DNA of 64,000 nucleotides from an uncultured Pelagibacteraceae bacterium (GCA_902587515.1 CACILM010000001.1:124001-188000); one strand, 5' to 3'. Positions 30,354 through 41,149 are shown, numbered from the stretch's first letter. Translations and numbers: made by a program. The notes: generated by a model not told the origin, from the letters alone.

Positions 30354-31880
30354 ATGAACTTACTTTCCTCAGCATCTATATTTAGTTTTTTTACAATAAT
30401 TAGTAGGATTTTAGGCTACCTAAGGGACATATTAATTGCAATATTTTTAGGAGCTTCAATTTTTGCTGATGCCTTTTTTGTTGCCTTTAGATTACCTAAT
30501 ACTTTTAGAAGACTTTTTGCTGAAGGCACTTTCAATGCTGCATTTATACCTAGTTATACTTCAGCTCAATTGAAAAGTAAGAAAGAGGGAAAAAAATTTG
30601 CTGATGATGTTCTAAGTCTTCTTTTGATAATTTTACTCTTTATAGTCACACTTGTGGAAATATTTACTCCTTATTTGGTTTATTTAATCGCTCCAGGATT
30701 TATAGGTGATAATATAAAGTTCAATCTAGCGGTAGAGTTTACTAGAATTACTTTCCCCTTTTTATTTTTTGTAAGCTTATCCTCATTTTTTTCAGGTATT
30801 CTAAATTCCAAAAATAAATTTGCTGCTGCAGCTGCAGCACCAATAATTTTAAATCTAGTTTTAATAATAAGTATTATAATTTCATATTTCCAGAACTTAA
30901 GTATTGCTAGATATCTCTCCGTTGGTGTCACGCTTGCTGGAGTTTTACAGTTAATATTCTTAATTTTTTTCACATCAAAGTTCTATAAACCAAATATTAA
31001 ATTAATTTTAAAAATTTCCAGTAAGGTAAAATTTTTCTTCAAAAAACTATTACCAAGTATTTTCTCATCTGGTGTTACACAAATTAATATTTTAGTAGGC
31101 ACAATTATTGCTTCATTTCAGCCTGGAGCAGTTTCTTACTTATATTATGCAGATAGAGTATATCAAATCAACCTAGCCATCGCAGGAATAGCTGTTGGAA
31201 CTGTTTCATTACCTGTACTTTCAAAAGCATTTCAATCAAAAAATTATTCTAAAATTTCAAACATTCAGAACAAGTCTTTACAATTATCTTTACTATTATC
31301 GGTTCCTGCCAGTCTAGGATTAATAATTGCTTCAAAAGAAATAGTTAATGGTCTGTTTGGATATGGATCTTTTACAAGTAAAGATGTCGAGATGACCTCA
31401 CATGCTTTGATGTTTTTTGGTTATGGAGTTATTGCATTTGCTCTAGTGAAAATTTTAGCCAATTTTTTCTTTGCAAGAGACAACACTATAACTCCGTTTT
31501 ATATTTCTTCATTTATTGTTTTTTTAAATGTAATAATAAGTGTAAGTTTTTTTAACAAAATAGGATTTTTAATTATTCCCATCGCGACCTCTATTTCAAC
31601 TTGGATAGGCGTATTAATATTTTTATATATATTATTGAAAAACAATCAATTATTCTTACAAAAAAAATTGTTTAATAATACTTTAAAAATTCTCATTTCA
31701 TCTTTAATTATGGCCTCAGTGCTTTTTTATGCTCTGAATAATTATTCTAGCTACTTAGAATATTCATACTCACTAAAATCTGTTTATTTATTAATTATTG
31801 TAGGTTTCGTAGGAACTGTTTATTTGTTATCTTGTTATTTATTTGGATTATTAAAAATAAAAACCTATAAAACAAATTAA
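30354..31880 (+). CDS. murJ: Lipid II flippase MurJ
   Basis: SRILGYLRDILIAIFLGASIFADAFFVAFRLPNTFRRLFAEGTFNAAFIP. Confidence 0.97.
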   Translation: MNLLSSASIFSFFTIISRILGYLRDILIAIFLGASIFADAFFVAFRLPNTFRRLFAEGTFNAAFIPSYTSAQLKSKKEGKKFADDVLSLLLIILLFIVTLVEIFTPYLVYLIAPGFIGDNIKFNLAVEFTRITFPFLFFVSLSSFFSGILNSKNKFAAAAAAPIILNLVLIISIIISYFQNLSIARYLSVGVTLAGVLQLIFLIFFTSKFYKPNIKLILKISSKVKFFFKKLLPSIFSSGVTQINILVGTIIASFQPGAVSYLYYADRVYQINLAIAGIAVGTVSLPVLSKAFQSKNYSKISNIQNKSLQLSLLLSVPASLGLIIASKEIVNGLFGYGSFTSKDVEMTSHALMFFGYGVIAFALVKILANFFFARDNTITPFYISSFIVFLNVIISVSFFNKIGFLIIPIATSISTWIGVLIFLYILLKNNQLFLQKKLFNNTLKILISSLIMASVLFYALNNYSSYLEYSYSLKSVYLLIIVGFVGTVYLLSCYLFGLLKIKTYKTN

Positions 31881-32885
31881 ATGAGTAAAAAAAAATTAGT
31901 ATTTTCTGGAGTGCAACCAACTGGTAATTTACATTTGGGTAATTATCTTGGAGCTTTAAAAAATTTTGTTTCTCTTCAAAAACAAATGGAATGTATTTAT
32001 TGTGTTGTGGACTTACATGCTATTACCACTTTCCAAAAGCCTAGTGAATTACAAAATAATGTTTTAGAAACTGTTGCTAGTTTCATATCTACAGGTTTAG
32101 ATCCAAATAAAAGTATAATATTTAATCAATCCTCTGTGCCAGGACACACCGAATTAGCTTGGATTTTAAATTGTGTTTCAAGAATTGGTTGGTTAAATAG
32201 AATGACACAGTTTAAAGATAAAGCTGGTTCAGATAAAGAAAAAGCAAGTGTAGGACTATATATTTATCCTAATTTGATGGCAGCCGATATTTTACTTTAT
32301 AAAGCAACTCATGTTCCAGTTGGAGCAGACCAAAAACAACATTTAGAACTCTCAAGAGATATTGCTCAAAAATTCAACAATGACTTTAACTGTAAAGATT
32401 TTTTCCCTATTCCCGATCCGTTAATTCCAAAGAACGTAGCAAGGGTAATGAGCTTAAGAGATGGTACCAAAAAAATGAGCAAGTCAGAAGAGTCAGATTT
32501 TTCAAGAATTAATTTAAAAGATAATGCAGATGAGATAATAAAAAAAATTAAAAAAGCTAAATCTGACTCAGAACCTATTCCTGAAGATTTGAGTAATTTA
32601 GAAAAAAAACCAGAGGCTTTAAATTTAATAAATATTTATGCTGAAATCAGCAAAAAAAGTTTAGAGACAGTGATTAGCGAAGTAGCTGGCAAGGAGTATT
32701 CATTTTTAAAAACAAAGTTATCAGAAGTCCTTATCAGTGAAATAGTGCCGATAGGAAAAGAAATTAAAAAACTTTTAGATGATAAAGCTTACTTGATGAA
32801 AATTTTGAAAAAAGGTAAAGAAAAAGCCAATATTATTGCTGAGGAAAACCTTAAAAATATACGTGAAAAAGTGGGATTGATATAA
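31881..32885 (+). CDS. trpS: Tryptophanyl-tRNA synthetase
   Basis: FSGVQPTGNLHLGNYLGAL, KKMSKSEESD. Confidence 0.97.
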   Translation: MSKKKLVFSGVQPTGNLHLGNYLGALKNFVSLQKQMECIYCVVDLHAITTFQKPSELQNNVLETVASFISTGLDPNKSIIFNQSSVPGHTELAWILNCVSRIGWLNRMTQFKDKAGSDKEKASVGLYIYPNLMAADILLYKATHVPVGADQKQHLELSRDIAQKFNNDFNCKDFFPIPDPLIPKNVARVMSLRDGTKKMSKSEESDFSRINLKDNADEIIKKIKKAKSDSEPIPEDLSNLEKKPEALNLINIYAEISKKSLETVISEVAGKEYSFLKTKLSEVLISEIVPIGKEIKKLLDDKAYLMKILKKGKEKANIIAEENLKNIREKVGLI

Positions 32886-32897
32886 TATAAATTTCCC

Positions 32898-33446
32898 ATG
32901 ATACAAATTGAATCTACACCGAATCCTAACTCACTTAAATTTCTCTCAGAGAAAGTTATTTCAGCTATTGGGACTGAAGAGTTCCAAAAAGAGAAGTCTA
33001 AAGATTTAGACAATAAGTTTGTTAAAGAACTTCTAGAATTTAAAGGTGTTGAGTTAGTCCTTTTATCTAAGAATTTTTTATCAGTAAAAAAAACTGATGA
33101 TGTTACATGGAATGAACTCAAACCAATGGTAATTTCACATTTAAATCACTACTTTGAAAAAAATGATGAGCCAATTTTAAAAGAGAACTTAAAATCTAAT
33201 ATTATCAAAGATCAGAAAGATGAAACCGTAAAAAAAATAATCGATGTTTTGGACACTAAAATTAGGCCGGCAGTAGCCAGAGATGGCGGTGATATAAAGT
33301 TTAAATCTTTTGAAAATGGAGTTGTGAAAGTTGAATTACAAGGAAGTTGTTCTGGTTGTCCAAGTTCCCTTATGACTTTGAAACAAGGAGTTCAAAATCT
33401 TTTGAAACATTATGTCAAAGAGGTAAACTCTGTAGAAGCAAATTAA
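32898..33446 (+). CDS. NfuA/NifU-type Fe-S scaffold protein
   Basis: N-terminal MIQIESTPNPNSLKFL; C-terminal VARDGGDIKFKSFENGVVKVELQGSCSGCPSS (CxxC). Confidence 0.93.
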   Translation: MIQIESTPNPNSLKFLSEKVISAIGTEEFQKEKSKDLDNKFVKELLEFKGVELVLLSKNFLSVKKTDDVTWNELKPMVISHLNHYFEKNDEPILKENLKSNIIKDQKDETVKKIIDVLDTKIRPAVARDGGDIKFKSFENGVVKVELQGSCSGCPSSLMTLKQGVQNLLKHYVKEVNSVEAN

Positions 33447-33449
33447 ATT

Positions 33450-34958
33450 ATGAAAAAAAAATTAAGTTATAGAGATAAATTATTAGAATTAGCTTACATC
33501 TATAATGTAAAAGAGATACAGGACTATACTAAAAATAGAAAAAATTTAACAACTGGTCAAATAGAATTAATTTTAAAAAAAAATAAGATCATTATTCCAA
33601 AAGAGTTTAAAACAAGTTTTTTTAAAGAAAATTTTGTAAAACCTGTAACAAAATTCAAATCAAGTATTATTGATTACAAAGAAGAAAAAATTAGAGATAA
33701 GAATAGATTTTTTAGAAGAGTTGAAAACTATAAGTATGATACATCTAGAAAATTTAATCACAGTGTAAACAATTTGTGGAAGGGTGCTGGATCCGCTGGT
33801 ATAAATTTTTTAAATGTTTTACCTAAATTAGGAACAACAGTTAAAAACTTTTTTGGCAATCTTTTCACTGATGTATTTAATTCAATTTATAATCAACAAA
33901 TTGATCAAAAAAGTGCAAGAAATGTAATTATAGGTTTCTTTGTAATTGTTGGAGTAACTACTGTTATTTATTCTGGATATAACGCTTACAAAAATTATGA
34001 TTTCTCAAGCAAAAAAATAGAAACTAAAAAACCTGAGCCGAAAATAAAAAAAGAAACTAAAAAGCCTGAACCGAAAATAAAAAAAGAAACTAAAAAACCT
34101 GAACCAAAAATAAAAAAGGAAGCAAAAAAACCTGAGCTCAAAGTAAAAAGAAATAATGTTGCGGAAGTAATTTTACCTGATTTAAACCTAAAAACTGAGA
34201 CAGTTATACAATTGTTTAAAGATGTTGACTACGATCTTAGAACCGTGAGAAACGAAAAATTAGTTAAACCTATTTACTTTACACAGTTTCCAAGAGACTT
34301 AGATAATTTACAAAGTGTACAACTGAAAAAAGAAACATTTATTAAAATTGTTTTGCCTTTAATCGTAGCTGAAAATGAAAAAATACTTGATGATAGAGAA
34401 AAGCTTAAAACATTAATTGAAAAAAAGTTTACAACTGATACTGAAAAACAATGGTTAAGACAAAAACTTTTAGAATACAAAGTTAAAAAAAGTGATCTTG
34501 AGGAATTAATGTTTAGAATGGACATGATACCTGTTTCAATAGCGCTTGCACAAGCAGCAAAAGAAAGTGGATGGGGTACATCTAGATTTGCTTTGGAAGG
34601 GAATGCGATTTTTGGACAATGGACATGGGATGGACAAGGAATAGCTCCACTAAAAAGAGATGGGGATAAAAAACATAAAATTTTAAAATTTCCTATTCTA
34701 AGAGCTTCTGTAAAAGCTTATAAAAATAATTTAAATACTCATAAGAGCTACTCAAAATTTAGAGAAAAAAGAAATCAACTTAGAAAAAAAAATAAAAGCA
34801 TCACTGGTTTAGCACTTACAGATACCTTGAAAAATTATGCTCAAACGGGATCTGAATACACAAAAATACTTAATCAAATTATAACTCAAAATAGATTATC
34901 AGACTTTGAGCCAGTGAGGTTAGTAAACTCTGTCAAACAGATAGAGTTAAATTCTTAA
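33450..34958 (+). CDS. Membrane-anchored glucosaminidase (Bax/FlgJ-like) with Lys/Pro-rich tandem-repeat linker
   Basis: TM NVIIGFFVIVGVTTVIYSGY; repeat KKPEPKIKKET; SIALAQAAKESGWGTSRFALEGNAIFGQWTWDGQG. Confidence 0.87.
   Translation: MKKKLSYRDKLLELAYIYNVKEIQDYTKNRKNLTTGQIELILKKNKIIIPKEFKTSFFKENFVKPVTKFKSSIIDYKEEKIRDKNRFFRRVENYKYDTSRKFNHSVNNLWKGAGSAGINFLNVLPKLGTTVKNFFGNLFTDVFNSIYNQQIDQKSARNVIIGFFVIVGVTTVIYSGYNAYKNYDFSSKKIETKKPEPKIKKETKKPEPKIKKETKKPEPKIKKEAKKPELKVKRNNVAEVILPDLNLKTETVIQLFKDVDYDLRTVRNEKLVKPIYFTQFPRDLDNLQSVQLKKETFIKIVLPLIVAENEKILDDREKLKTLIEKKFTTDTEKQWLRQKLLEYKVKKSDLEELMFRMDMIPVSIALAQAAKESGWGTSRFALEGNAIFGQWTWDGQGIAPLKRDGDKKHKILKFPILRASVKAYKNNLNTHKSYSKFREKRNQLRKKNKSITGLALTDTLKNYAQTGSEYTKILNQIITQNRLSDFEPVRLVNSVKQIELNS
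34023..34154 (+). repeat. In-frame tandem repeat, 33-bp unit (TKKPEPKIKKE), about four copies, last one degenerate
   Basis: Consecutive units ACTAAAAAACCTGAGCCGAAAATAAAAAAAGAA / ACTAAAAAGCCTGAACCGAAAATAAAAAAAGAA / ACTAAAAAACCTGAACCAAAAATAAAAAAGGAA / GCAAAAAAACCTGAGCTCAAAGTAAAAAGA... Confidence 0.95.
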
Positions 34959-34959
34959 C

Positions 34960-36015
34960 TTATCTTTCACTGACTACATATTGTACACCTAGCCATCTCC
35001 AGAAGCCATTACTCTCTTTAAGGGAACAATTAATTCTACCACGTTCACCTACAAATTTTTCAGCTATTTCAATTTCTAGTGTATTGTCTTCAACAAAAAA
35101 TATTTTAGAATTTCTCCATTTATTTCCCTCATTTGAGAAACAATTAATTTGTTTGAGATTTTTTATATCTTTGTGAAATTCTATAATTACTTTTGGTGGA
35201 TTTTTTGCTTGTAATAGATATCTATCTTCAGGTGAAATACTTTTGTATTTTAACGGCAGCGTTTTCATTAAAGTATTAAATCTTTTGATTTCTCCATATT
35301 TTTCATTGATCGGAAACCTAGGTAATTCAAAAAGATCTTTAGTTTCATCAATAACACCAGAGTGTTGACCAAATGCATATGAAAAGCCCAAGTCCTTTAT
35401 AATCTTCTTGAAATCCAAACTATATTCTCCAAAAGGATACGAAAAAAAATCAGAATTTTTTCCTAACTTATTTCTAAAAATTTCAATTGATTTCAAGATA
35501 TCTTTTTTAATAAAATCAGGATTTTCGTCGACAAGATATTCGTGAGAATGGCTATGATTACCAATTTCAACATTTTTAGAATTGTGTAGTTCAAGAATTT
35601 GCTCCCAAGTCATATAATTGAAAGAACCAACTTCTCTAGTATTTACAAACAAGATAAAGGGTATTTCTTTTTCTTTTAAGATCGGCCAAGCATTTTTATA
35701 AAATGAAAGTAACCCATCATCAACAGTAAATAAAATTTTTCTATCTTTTTTATTTTCATAAAGACTTTTCTTAAAATCTTTTGGGTGAATAAATTTTATA
35801 CCCTCATTTTCGATAATATCTAATTGTTTTTTAAATACTTCCATCTGTATGTTTGTAGATGGATATTTGCTTTCATCAAATCTATGATACATTATTGAAA
35901 TTAAACCAAAATCTTCAAAATTATATTTTATTTCAGCAATTGACTTTGATTGATTGATATCAAAAGATATAATAAATATTATTATGATTAATAATTTTTT
36001 AATAATTAACTGCAT
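34960..36015 (-). CDS. Polysaccharide deacetylase (NodB-like) family secreted protein
   Basis: Start reassigned from 36174 to MQLIIKKLLIIIIFIISFDINQSKS (signal peptide); ILFTVDDGLLSFYKNAWPIL, EIGNHSHSHEYL, FFSYPFGEYS. Confidence 0.85.
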   Translation of the reverse strand: MQLIIKKLLIIIIFIISFDINQSKSIAEIKYNFEDFGLISIMYHRFDESKYPSTNIQMEVFKKQLDIIENEGIKFIHPKDFKKSLYENKKDRKILFTVDDGLLSFYKNAWPILKEKEIPFILFVNTREVGSFNYMTWEQILELHNSKNVEIGNHSHSHEYLVDENPDFIKKDILKSIEIFRNKLGKNSDFFSYPFGEYSLDFKKIIKDLGFSYAFGQHSGVIDETKDLFELPRFPINEKYGEIKRFNTLMKTLPLKYKSISPEDRYLLQAKNPPKVIIEFHKDIKNLKQINCFSNEGNKWRNSKIFFVEDNTLEIEIAEKFVGERGRINCSLKESNGFWRWLGVQYVVSER

Positions 36016-36367
36016 TGGCAAGGATGATAAATTAGGTTTAAGAATAAATAAAGATTTTTTTGTCCATATTTTTGACAATAAAAAAAAAAGAAGTGATAAT
36101 CTTGTTTCTGAAATTTTGATATTCTTAAATAAATATAAAGCCCAGGTTAATGAAAGTTTTAGTGTAATTGTCAATCAAGGACCGGGGAGCTTTTCAGGAA
36201 TAAGAATAGCTTTAGCTGCTGCAAAAGGACTTGAAATTTCAAAAAAAGTAAAGCTTTATGGTTTTAAAAACAGTGATTTAAAGCAATTTAATCAAGAAAA
36301 TATTGAAAAATTATTTGACAAAAAATTAATAGAAAAAAAATTGATTAAGCCCATATATTTTAGTTAA
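35984..36367 (+). CDS. tsaB: Short TsaB-like tRNA t6A biosynthesis protein
   Basis: Start reassigned to MINNFLIINCIG; VNQGPGSFSGIRIALAAAKGLE is the TsaB signature; only about 127 aa. Confidence 0.8.
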   Translation: MINNFLIINCIGKDDKLGLRINKDFFVHIFDNKKKRSDNLVSEILIFLNKYKAQVNESFSVIVNQGPGSFSGIRIALAAAKGLEISKKVKLYGFKNSDLKQFNQENIEKLFDKKLIEKKLIKPIYFS

Positions 36368-36375
36368 ATTGCTAT

Positions 36376-36795
36376 ATGAGTATAATTGAGGAAAAGTGTA
36401 AACAGAAAGGTGTTCGATTAACCGATCAAAGAAAGGTTATCGCAAAAGTGCTATCAGAGTCTAAAGCAGTCTATGGATCAAAAGATCATCCAGATGTGGA
36501 TGAGCTTCATAAAAGAGTTTCTGATTTAGATGACAAAATAAGTATAGCTACTGTTTATAGAACCGTAAAACTTTTTGAAGAAGCAGGTATTTTAGTTAAA
36601 CATGATTTCAAAGCTGGTAAGGCTCGTTATGAAATTAACGACGATCACAATCATTTAATCGATATTAATAGTGGGGAAATAGTTGAGTTTGTTGATAAAG
36701 ATATTGAGGAACTTCAAAAAAAAATTGCAAAAAAGTTAGGATATAATCTTGTAGATCACAAACTTGAGCTTTATGGCTCCAAAATAAAAAAATAA
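36376..36795 (+). CDS. Fur family transcriptional regulator
   Basis: KGVRLTDQRKVIAKVL...ISIATVYRTVKLFEEAGI...HNHLIDINSGEIVEF. Confidence 0.93.
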   Translation: MSIIEEKCKQKGVRLTDQRKVIAKVLSESKAVYGSKDHPDVDELHKRVSDLDDKISIATVYRTVKLFEEAGILVKHDFKAGKARYEINDDHNHLIDINSGEIVEFVDKDIEELQKKIAKKLGYNLVDHKLELYGSKIKK

Positions 36796-36796
36796 T

Positions 36797-38128
36797 TTGG
36801 AAAAAAAAATTTTTATAAAAACATTTGGCTGTCAAATGAATGAATACGATAGTAACCGTATTTATGACGTTGCAAAAAAAATTAATTATAAAAGAACTAC
36901 GAATTTAAGCGAAACAGATTGTTATGTTTTAAATACTTGTCACATTAGAGAAAAAGCAACAGAAAAAGTATATCATGATGTTGGTAGAATAAAAAAAGAA
37001 TTTAGAAACAAGAAAAAACCAATAGTAGTAGTAGCCGGCTGCGTTGCCCAGGCTGAGGGAGAAATTTTATTAAATAGAGAAAGGTATATTGATGCAGTGA
37101 TCGGTCCACAATCTTATCATCAATTTAATGAAACTATTATCAAAATAGAAAAAAACCAAAAGAAAGTAAATTCAACTAACTTTGATGTTATAGAAAAATT
37201 CGATACTTTAAATTCAATTAAAAATACTAGTAACAAAACTTCGTCATTTTTAACGATTCAAGAGGGTTGTGATAAGTTTTGTAAGTTTTGTGTAGTACCT
37301 TATACCAGAGGCCAAGAATTTTCACGATCTATCGAAGAAATAGTAAGAGAATGTTATGAGCTTGTTAATAATGGATCTAAAGAAATCACTTTGCTTGGCC
37401 AAAATGTAAATGCTTATAATTTCAAAGGTAAAAATTTATCAGATTTAATTTTTGAAATTTCAAAAATTAAAGAATTGAAAAGAATTCGATATACAACATC
37501 ACACCCCATAGATTTTAATCCAGATTTAATTGAAGCGCATCAATCCTTAAAAAAACTAATGCCTCTTATTCATTTGCCGGTACAAAGTGGTTCGGACAAA
37601 ATTCTAAAAAATATGAATAGAAAACATAATGTTGAAGATTATTTAGAATTAATCAATAAATTGAGAAAAGCAAAACCTGAAATAGAATTTTCTAGTGATT
37701 TTATAATTGGATATCCAGGAGAAACAGAAGATGATTTTAATGCCACCTTGAAACTTTTAAAAGAAGTAGAGTTTATAAACACTTATTCTTTTATATATAG
37801 CGCTAGGCCTGGGACACCAGCTGCAAAGTTACAAAAAACAGATGAAACCATATTGAAAAAAAGACTTACTGTATTTCAAAAAGTTGCTAGAGAAATAAAA
37901 ATGAAGTACAAAAAAAATCTAATAAACAAAAAATCGCTCGTGTTATTTGAAAATAAAGTGGGTAAAAATAATGAATTTTTTGGACGAGATGAATTTTCAA
38001 ATTCAGTAATTGTAAAAAGTCACGAAAATCTGATTGGAAAGATTGAAGAAATTAAAATAATTGATGGGAACCAAAGTACTTTATTTGGTACAAAAAAAAA
38101 TTTTAATAAAAAAAATTTTGCAGCTTAA
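36797..38128 (+). CDS. miaB: tRNA-2-methylthio-N6-dimethylallyladenosine synthase MiaB
   Basis: KTFGCQMNEYDS, EGCDKFCKFCVVPYTRG radical-SAM CxxxCxxC; TTG start. Confidence 0.97.
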   Translation: MEKKIFIKTFGCQMNEYDSNRIYDVAKKINYKRTTNLSETDCYVLNTCHIREKATEKVYHDVGRIKKEFRNKKKPIVVVAGCVAQAEGEILLNRERYIDAVIGPQSYHQFNETIIKIEKNQKKVNSTNFDVIEKFDTLNSIKNTSNKTSSFLTIQEGCDKFCKFCVVPYTRGQEFSRSIEEIVRECYELVNNGSKEITLLGQNVNAYNFKGKNLSDLIFEISKIKELKRIRYTTSHPIDFNPDLIEAHQSLKKLMPLIHLPVQSGSDKILKNMNRKHNVEDYLELINKLRKAKPEIEFSSDFIIGYPGETEDDFNATLKLLKEVEFINTYSFIYSARPGTPAAKLQKTDETILKKRLTVFQKVAREIKMKYKKNLINKKSLVLFENKVGKNNEFFGRDEFSNSVIVKSHENLIGKIEEIKIIDGNQSTLFGTKKNFNKKNFAA

Positions 38129-38130
38129 AT

Positions 38131-39135
38131 ATGTCAGAAATTAGCAAGCTAGATAATAATTTAATTGTCAAAAAAATTGACAGTAAAACAATTAATCTTC
38201 AAATCACAGATAATGAGACTTTGATGTCTATAGTGGGCCAATTCGATCAAAATTTAAAAGATTTGGCAAAACTTACTTCAACTAATATTTTTTTTAGGGG
38301 AAATTCAATTACTTGTAAGGGTGATCAAGAAAATATAAATATATTTTGTGAAGCTATAAAATTTTTGATTAATAAGTATTTTTTAACAAAAATTATTGAA
38401 AAGGAGGATATATTTTTGTCAGTAAAAAAAAATTTAGAAATGGATGATACAAACGTAAAATCCTTTAAACAATTAATTAAAACACCCAGAAAGTCAGTGA
38501 TAGCAAGGTCTGAAAAACAGTCTAACTATATTAAAGCTTTAAAAGAAAAAGATATTGTAATGTCCCTCGGACCAGCTGGAACTGGAAAAAGCTTTTTGGC
38601 TGTTTCTGTAGGAGTGACATTGTTAATGGAAAAGAAAATTGAAAGAGTTATTTTATCTAGACCAGCAGTGGAGGCAGGAGAGAAATTAGGTTTTTTGCCA
38701 GGAGACATGAAAGAGAAAGTAGATCCATATTTAAGACCATTATATGATGCTCTTTATGAATTATTTGGGGCAGAAAAAATAGAAAAAAAAATTGAAACAG
38801 GAGAGATAGAGATAGCTCCATTAGCATTTATGAGAGGAAGAACTCTAAAAAATTGTTTTGCGATATTGGATGAGGCTCAAAATGCAACTGAAACGCAAAT
38901 TAAAATGTTTTTAACTAGAATTGGAGAAAACTCTAAGCTTGTTGTTAATGGCGACCCTTCTCAGATAGATTTAATAAATAAATCACAATCTGGTCTAGTA
39001 AAATCAAAAAATATATTAAAAAATATTAAAGAGATTGAAATAATTGAATTTGATCATAAAGATGTTGTCAGACATCCTTTAGTTTCAAAAATTATTAGGG
39101 CTTACCTTAAAAAAAGCACTGATGATAAAGATTAA
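38131..39135 (+). CDS. PhoH-like ATPase
   Basis: MSLGPAGTGKSFLAVSVG, LSRPAVEAGEKLGFLPGDMKEKVDPYLRPLYDAL. Confidence 0.96.
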   Translation: MSEISKLDNNLIVKKIDSKTINLQITDNETLMSIVGQFDQNLKDLAKLTSTNIFFRGNSITCKGDQENINIFCEAIKFLINKYFLTKIIEKEDIFLSVKKNLEMDDTNVKSFKQLIKTPRKSVIARSEKQSNYIKALKEKDIVMSLGPAGTGKSFLAVSVGVTLLMEKKIERVILSRPAVEAGEKLGFLPGDMKEKVDPYLRPLYDALYELFGAEKIEKKIETGEIEIAPLAFMRGRTLKNCFAILDEAQNATETQIKMFLTRIGENSKLVVNGDPSQIDLINKSQSGLVKSKNILKNIKEIEIIEFDHKDVVRHPLVSKIIRAYLKKSTDDKD

Positions 39136-39586
39136 TACAATTTCAAACAATAAAAATTGGAAACATTATTTAAGCAATCCAAACGAATTTATTCAAAAAA
39201 GAATTAAAAAACTAAATAGAAATTTTAAAAAATATAAAAAAAAAAATATTTATTGCACACTTTTACTTTCTGGTAATGAAGAAATTAAAAGATTAAATAA
39301 AAAATTTAGAAAAAAAAATAAAACTACGGATGTTTTATCATTTCCTTTTTACAGAAAAAAAAATTTAATTAATAAACTTAAAAAAGAAAAAGAAATTTAT
39401 CTAGGAGATATAATTATAAATTTGAATAAAATTAAAAATAAGAATAATAAAAATAAATTTAAACATGAATTTAACAAACTTTGGATACATGGACTAGCTC
39501 ACCTTTTCGGTTATGATCATAAAAGTATTAAAGACTTTAATAATATGAATAAAATTGAAAAAAAATTTCTCCTGTGTATAAACTAA
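39122..39586 (+). CDS. ybeY: Endoribonuclease YbeY
   Basis: NKKFRKKNKTTDVLSFPF, LWIHGLAHLFGYDHKS (HGxLHLxGYDH-like, L->A variant). Confidence 0.9.
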   Translation: MIKINTISNNKNWKHYLSNPNEFIQKRIKKLNRNFKKYKKKNIYCTLLLSGNEEIKRLNKKFRKKNKTTDVLSFPFYRKKNLINKLKKEKEIYLGDIIINLNKIKNKNNKNKFKHEFNKLWIHGLAHLFGYDHKSIKDFNNMNKIEKKFLLCIN

Positions 39587-41149
39587 ATGACAACAAGATA
39601 CCTAGACAATCGTTTTTTTACTTTATATTTTTTACCATTTTCAATAGGAGCTCTATCAACTTTATCTTTTCAACCTTTTAATTTATTTTTTATAAACTTT
39701 TTAATTCTTCCAATTTTTTTTTATTTAATTGTTTATATAAAAAAAAGATCAAAAAGTATTTATAGAAAAAAGCCGTTTAGAAAAAATTTATTTATATTTG
39801 GTTCGGCATTTGGTTTTGGATTTTATTTAAGCGGCATACATTGGATTACTAACTCTCTAACATTTGATGAAAATTTTAAAATTTTAATCCCATTTGGTCT
39901 TATTTTCATACCTTTATTCTTAAGCTTATTTATTTCAGTAATTACCCTTTTGGTTGGCCCATATTTAAATCTAAATTTTCAATCAATAATTCTTTTATCA
40001 TCAAGTCTTGCTATCTCTGATTACATAAGAAATTTTATTTTATCTGGTTTTCCTTGGAACTTTTGGGCTTACAGTTTTTCTTGGAATATTGAAATAATTC
40101 AAATTTTAAATAAATTAGGTCTCTTTGCTTTTAACCTTATAATAATAACAGTATACATGATCCCTGCTATTATCTTTTTAAACTTGAAAGTCGTCAAAAA
40201 AATTTACGCATTTTTAATTTTGATTCTAATATTGTTTTTGTTTTATCTTTTTGGAAATTATTCAATTAATCTTAATAAGAAAGAAATTAAAAACTTCGAA
40301 AATAAATTTAATATAAAAATTATTTCTCCAAATTTTCCACTAGAGTATGGCCTTGACCAAAGTAAGATAAACAATAGACTAGAAAAATTGATAAGATATA
40401 GCGACCCATTTAAAGATAAAAAAACTTTATATGTGTGGCCAGAGGGGGTTTTTAGCGGATATAGTTATAAAGAATTACAAGGTTTAAAAAAAATATTTGC
40501 AAAAAATTTTAAAAAAGATCATTTCATTTTATTTGGTGTTAATCGATTGGATGAGGAAAAAAACGGATTTTATAATAGCTTAGTAATAGTTAATAATAAT
40601 ATGGAAATTATTCAGGAATATAAAAAACAAAAACTAGTCCCTTTTGGTGAATTCTTACCCTTTGAAAATATTTTGAAAAAGATTGGTTTAAAAAAAATAA
40701 CTGAAGGATACGGATCATTTTTAAAAGGTGAATATAAAAATAATCTGAAAGTTGAAGAATTAAATATTTTACCACTCATTTGTTACGAAATTATTTTTGC
40801 AGATTTAATACAATCATCTAAAAAAGATACTAATCTAATTGTTAATATCTCTGAAGACGGTTGGTTTGGAAAGTCGATCGGACCTTATCAGCATTTTACT
40901 AAAAGTATTTTTAGAGCCATAGAACACAATACATTTTTAGTAAGATCCGCAAATAAAGGGATCAGTGCTATTATAAATAATAAAGGGGAAATTGTAAAAA
41001 AACTTAATCCTAACGAAGCAGGCTATATTCAGCTTAAGGTACCATTAATAAAAAATAAAAATAAAAATAAAAATGATTTGATATTTTTTATTCTTTTATT
41101 TACATATATTTCAATCTTTCTTTTTTATAAAAAAAATAATGGCAACTAA
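39587..41149 (+). CDS. lnt: Apolipoprotein N-acyltransferase
   Basis: Multi-TM N-terminus plus nitrilase domain [32 protein letters not shown]. Confidence 0.95.
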   Translation: MTTRYLDNRFFTLYFLPFSIGALSTLSFQPFNLFFINFLILPIFFYLIVYIKKRSKSIYRKKPFRKNLFIFGSAFGFGFYLSGIHWITNSLTFDENFKILIPFGLIFIPLFLSLFISVITLLVGPYLNLNFQSIILLSSSLAISDYIRNFILSGFPWNFWAYSFSWNIEIIQILNKLGLFAFNLIIITVYMIPAIIFLNLKVVKKIYAFLILILILFLFYLFGNYSINLNKKEIKNFENKFNIKIISPNFPLEYGLDQSKINNRLEKLIRYSDPFKDKKTLYVWPEGVFSGYSYKELQGLKKIFAKNFKKDHFILFGVNRLDEEKNGFYNSLVIVNNNMEIIQEYKKQKLVPFGEFLPFENILKKIGLKKITEGYGSFLKGEYKNNLKVEELNILPLICYEIIFADLIQSSKKDTNLIVNISEDGWFGKSIGPYQHFTKSIFRAIEHNTFLVRSANKGISAIINNKGEIVKKLNPNEAGYIQLKVPLIKNKNKNKNDLIFFILLFTYISIFLFYKKNNGN

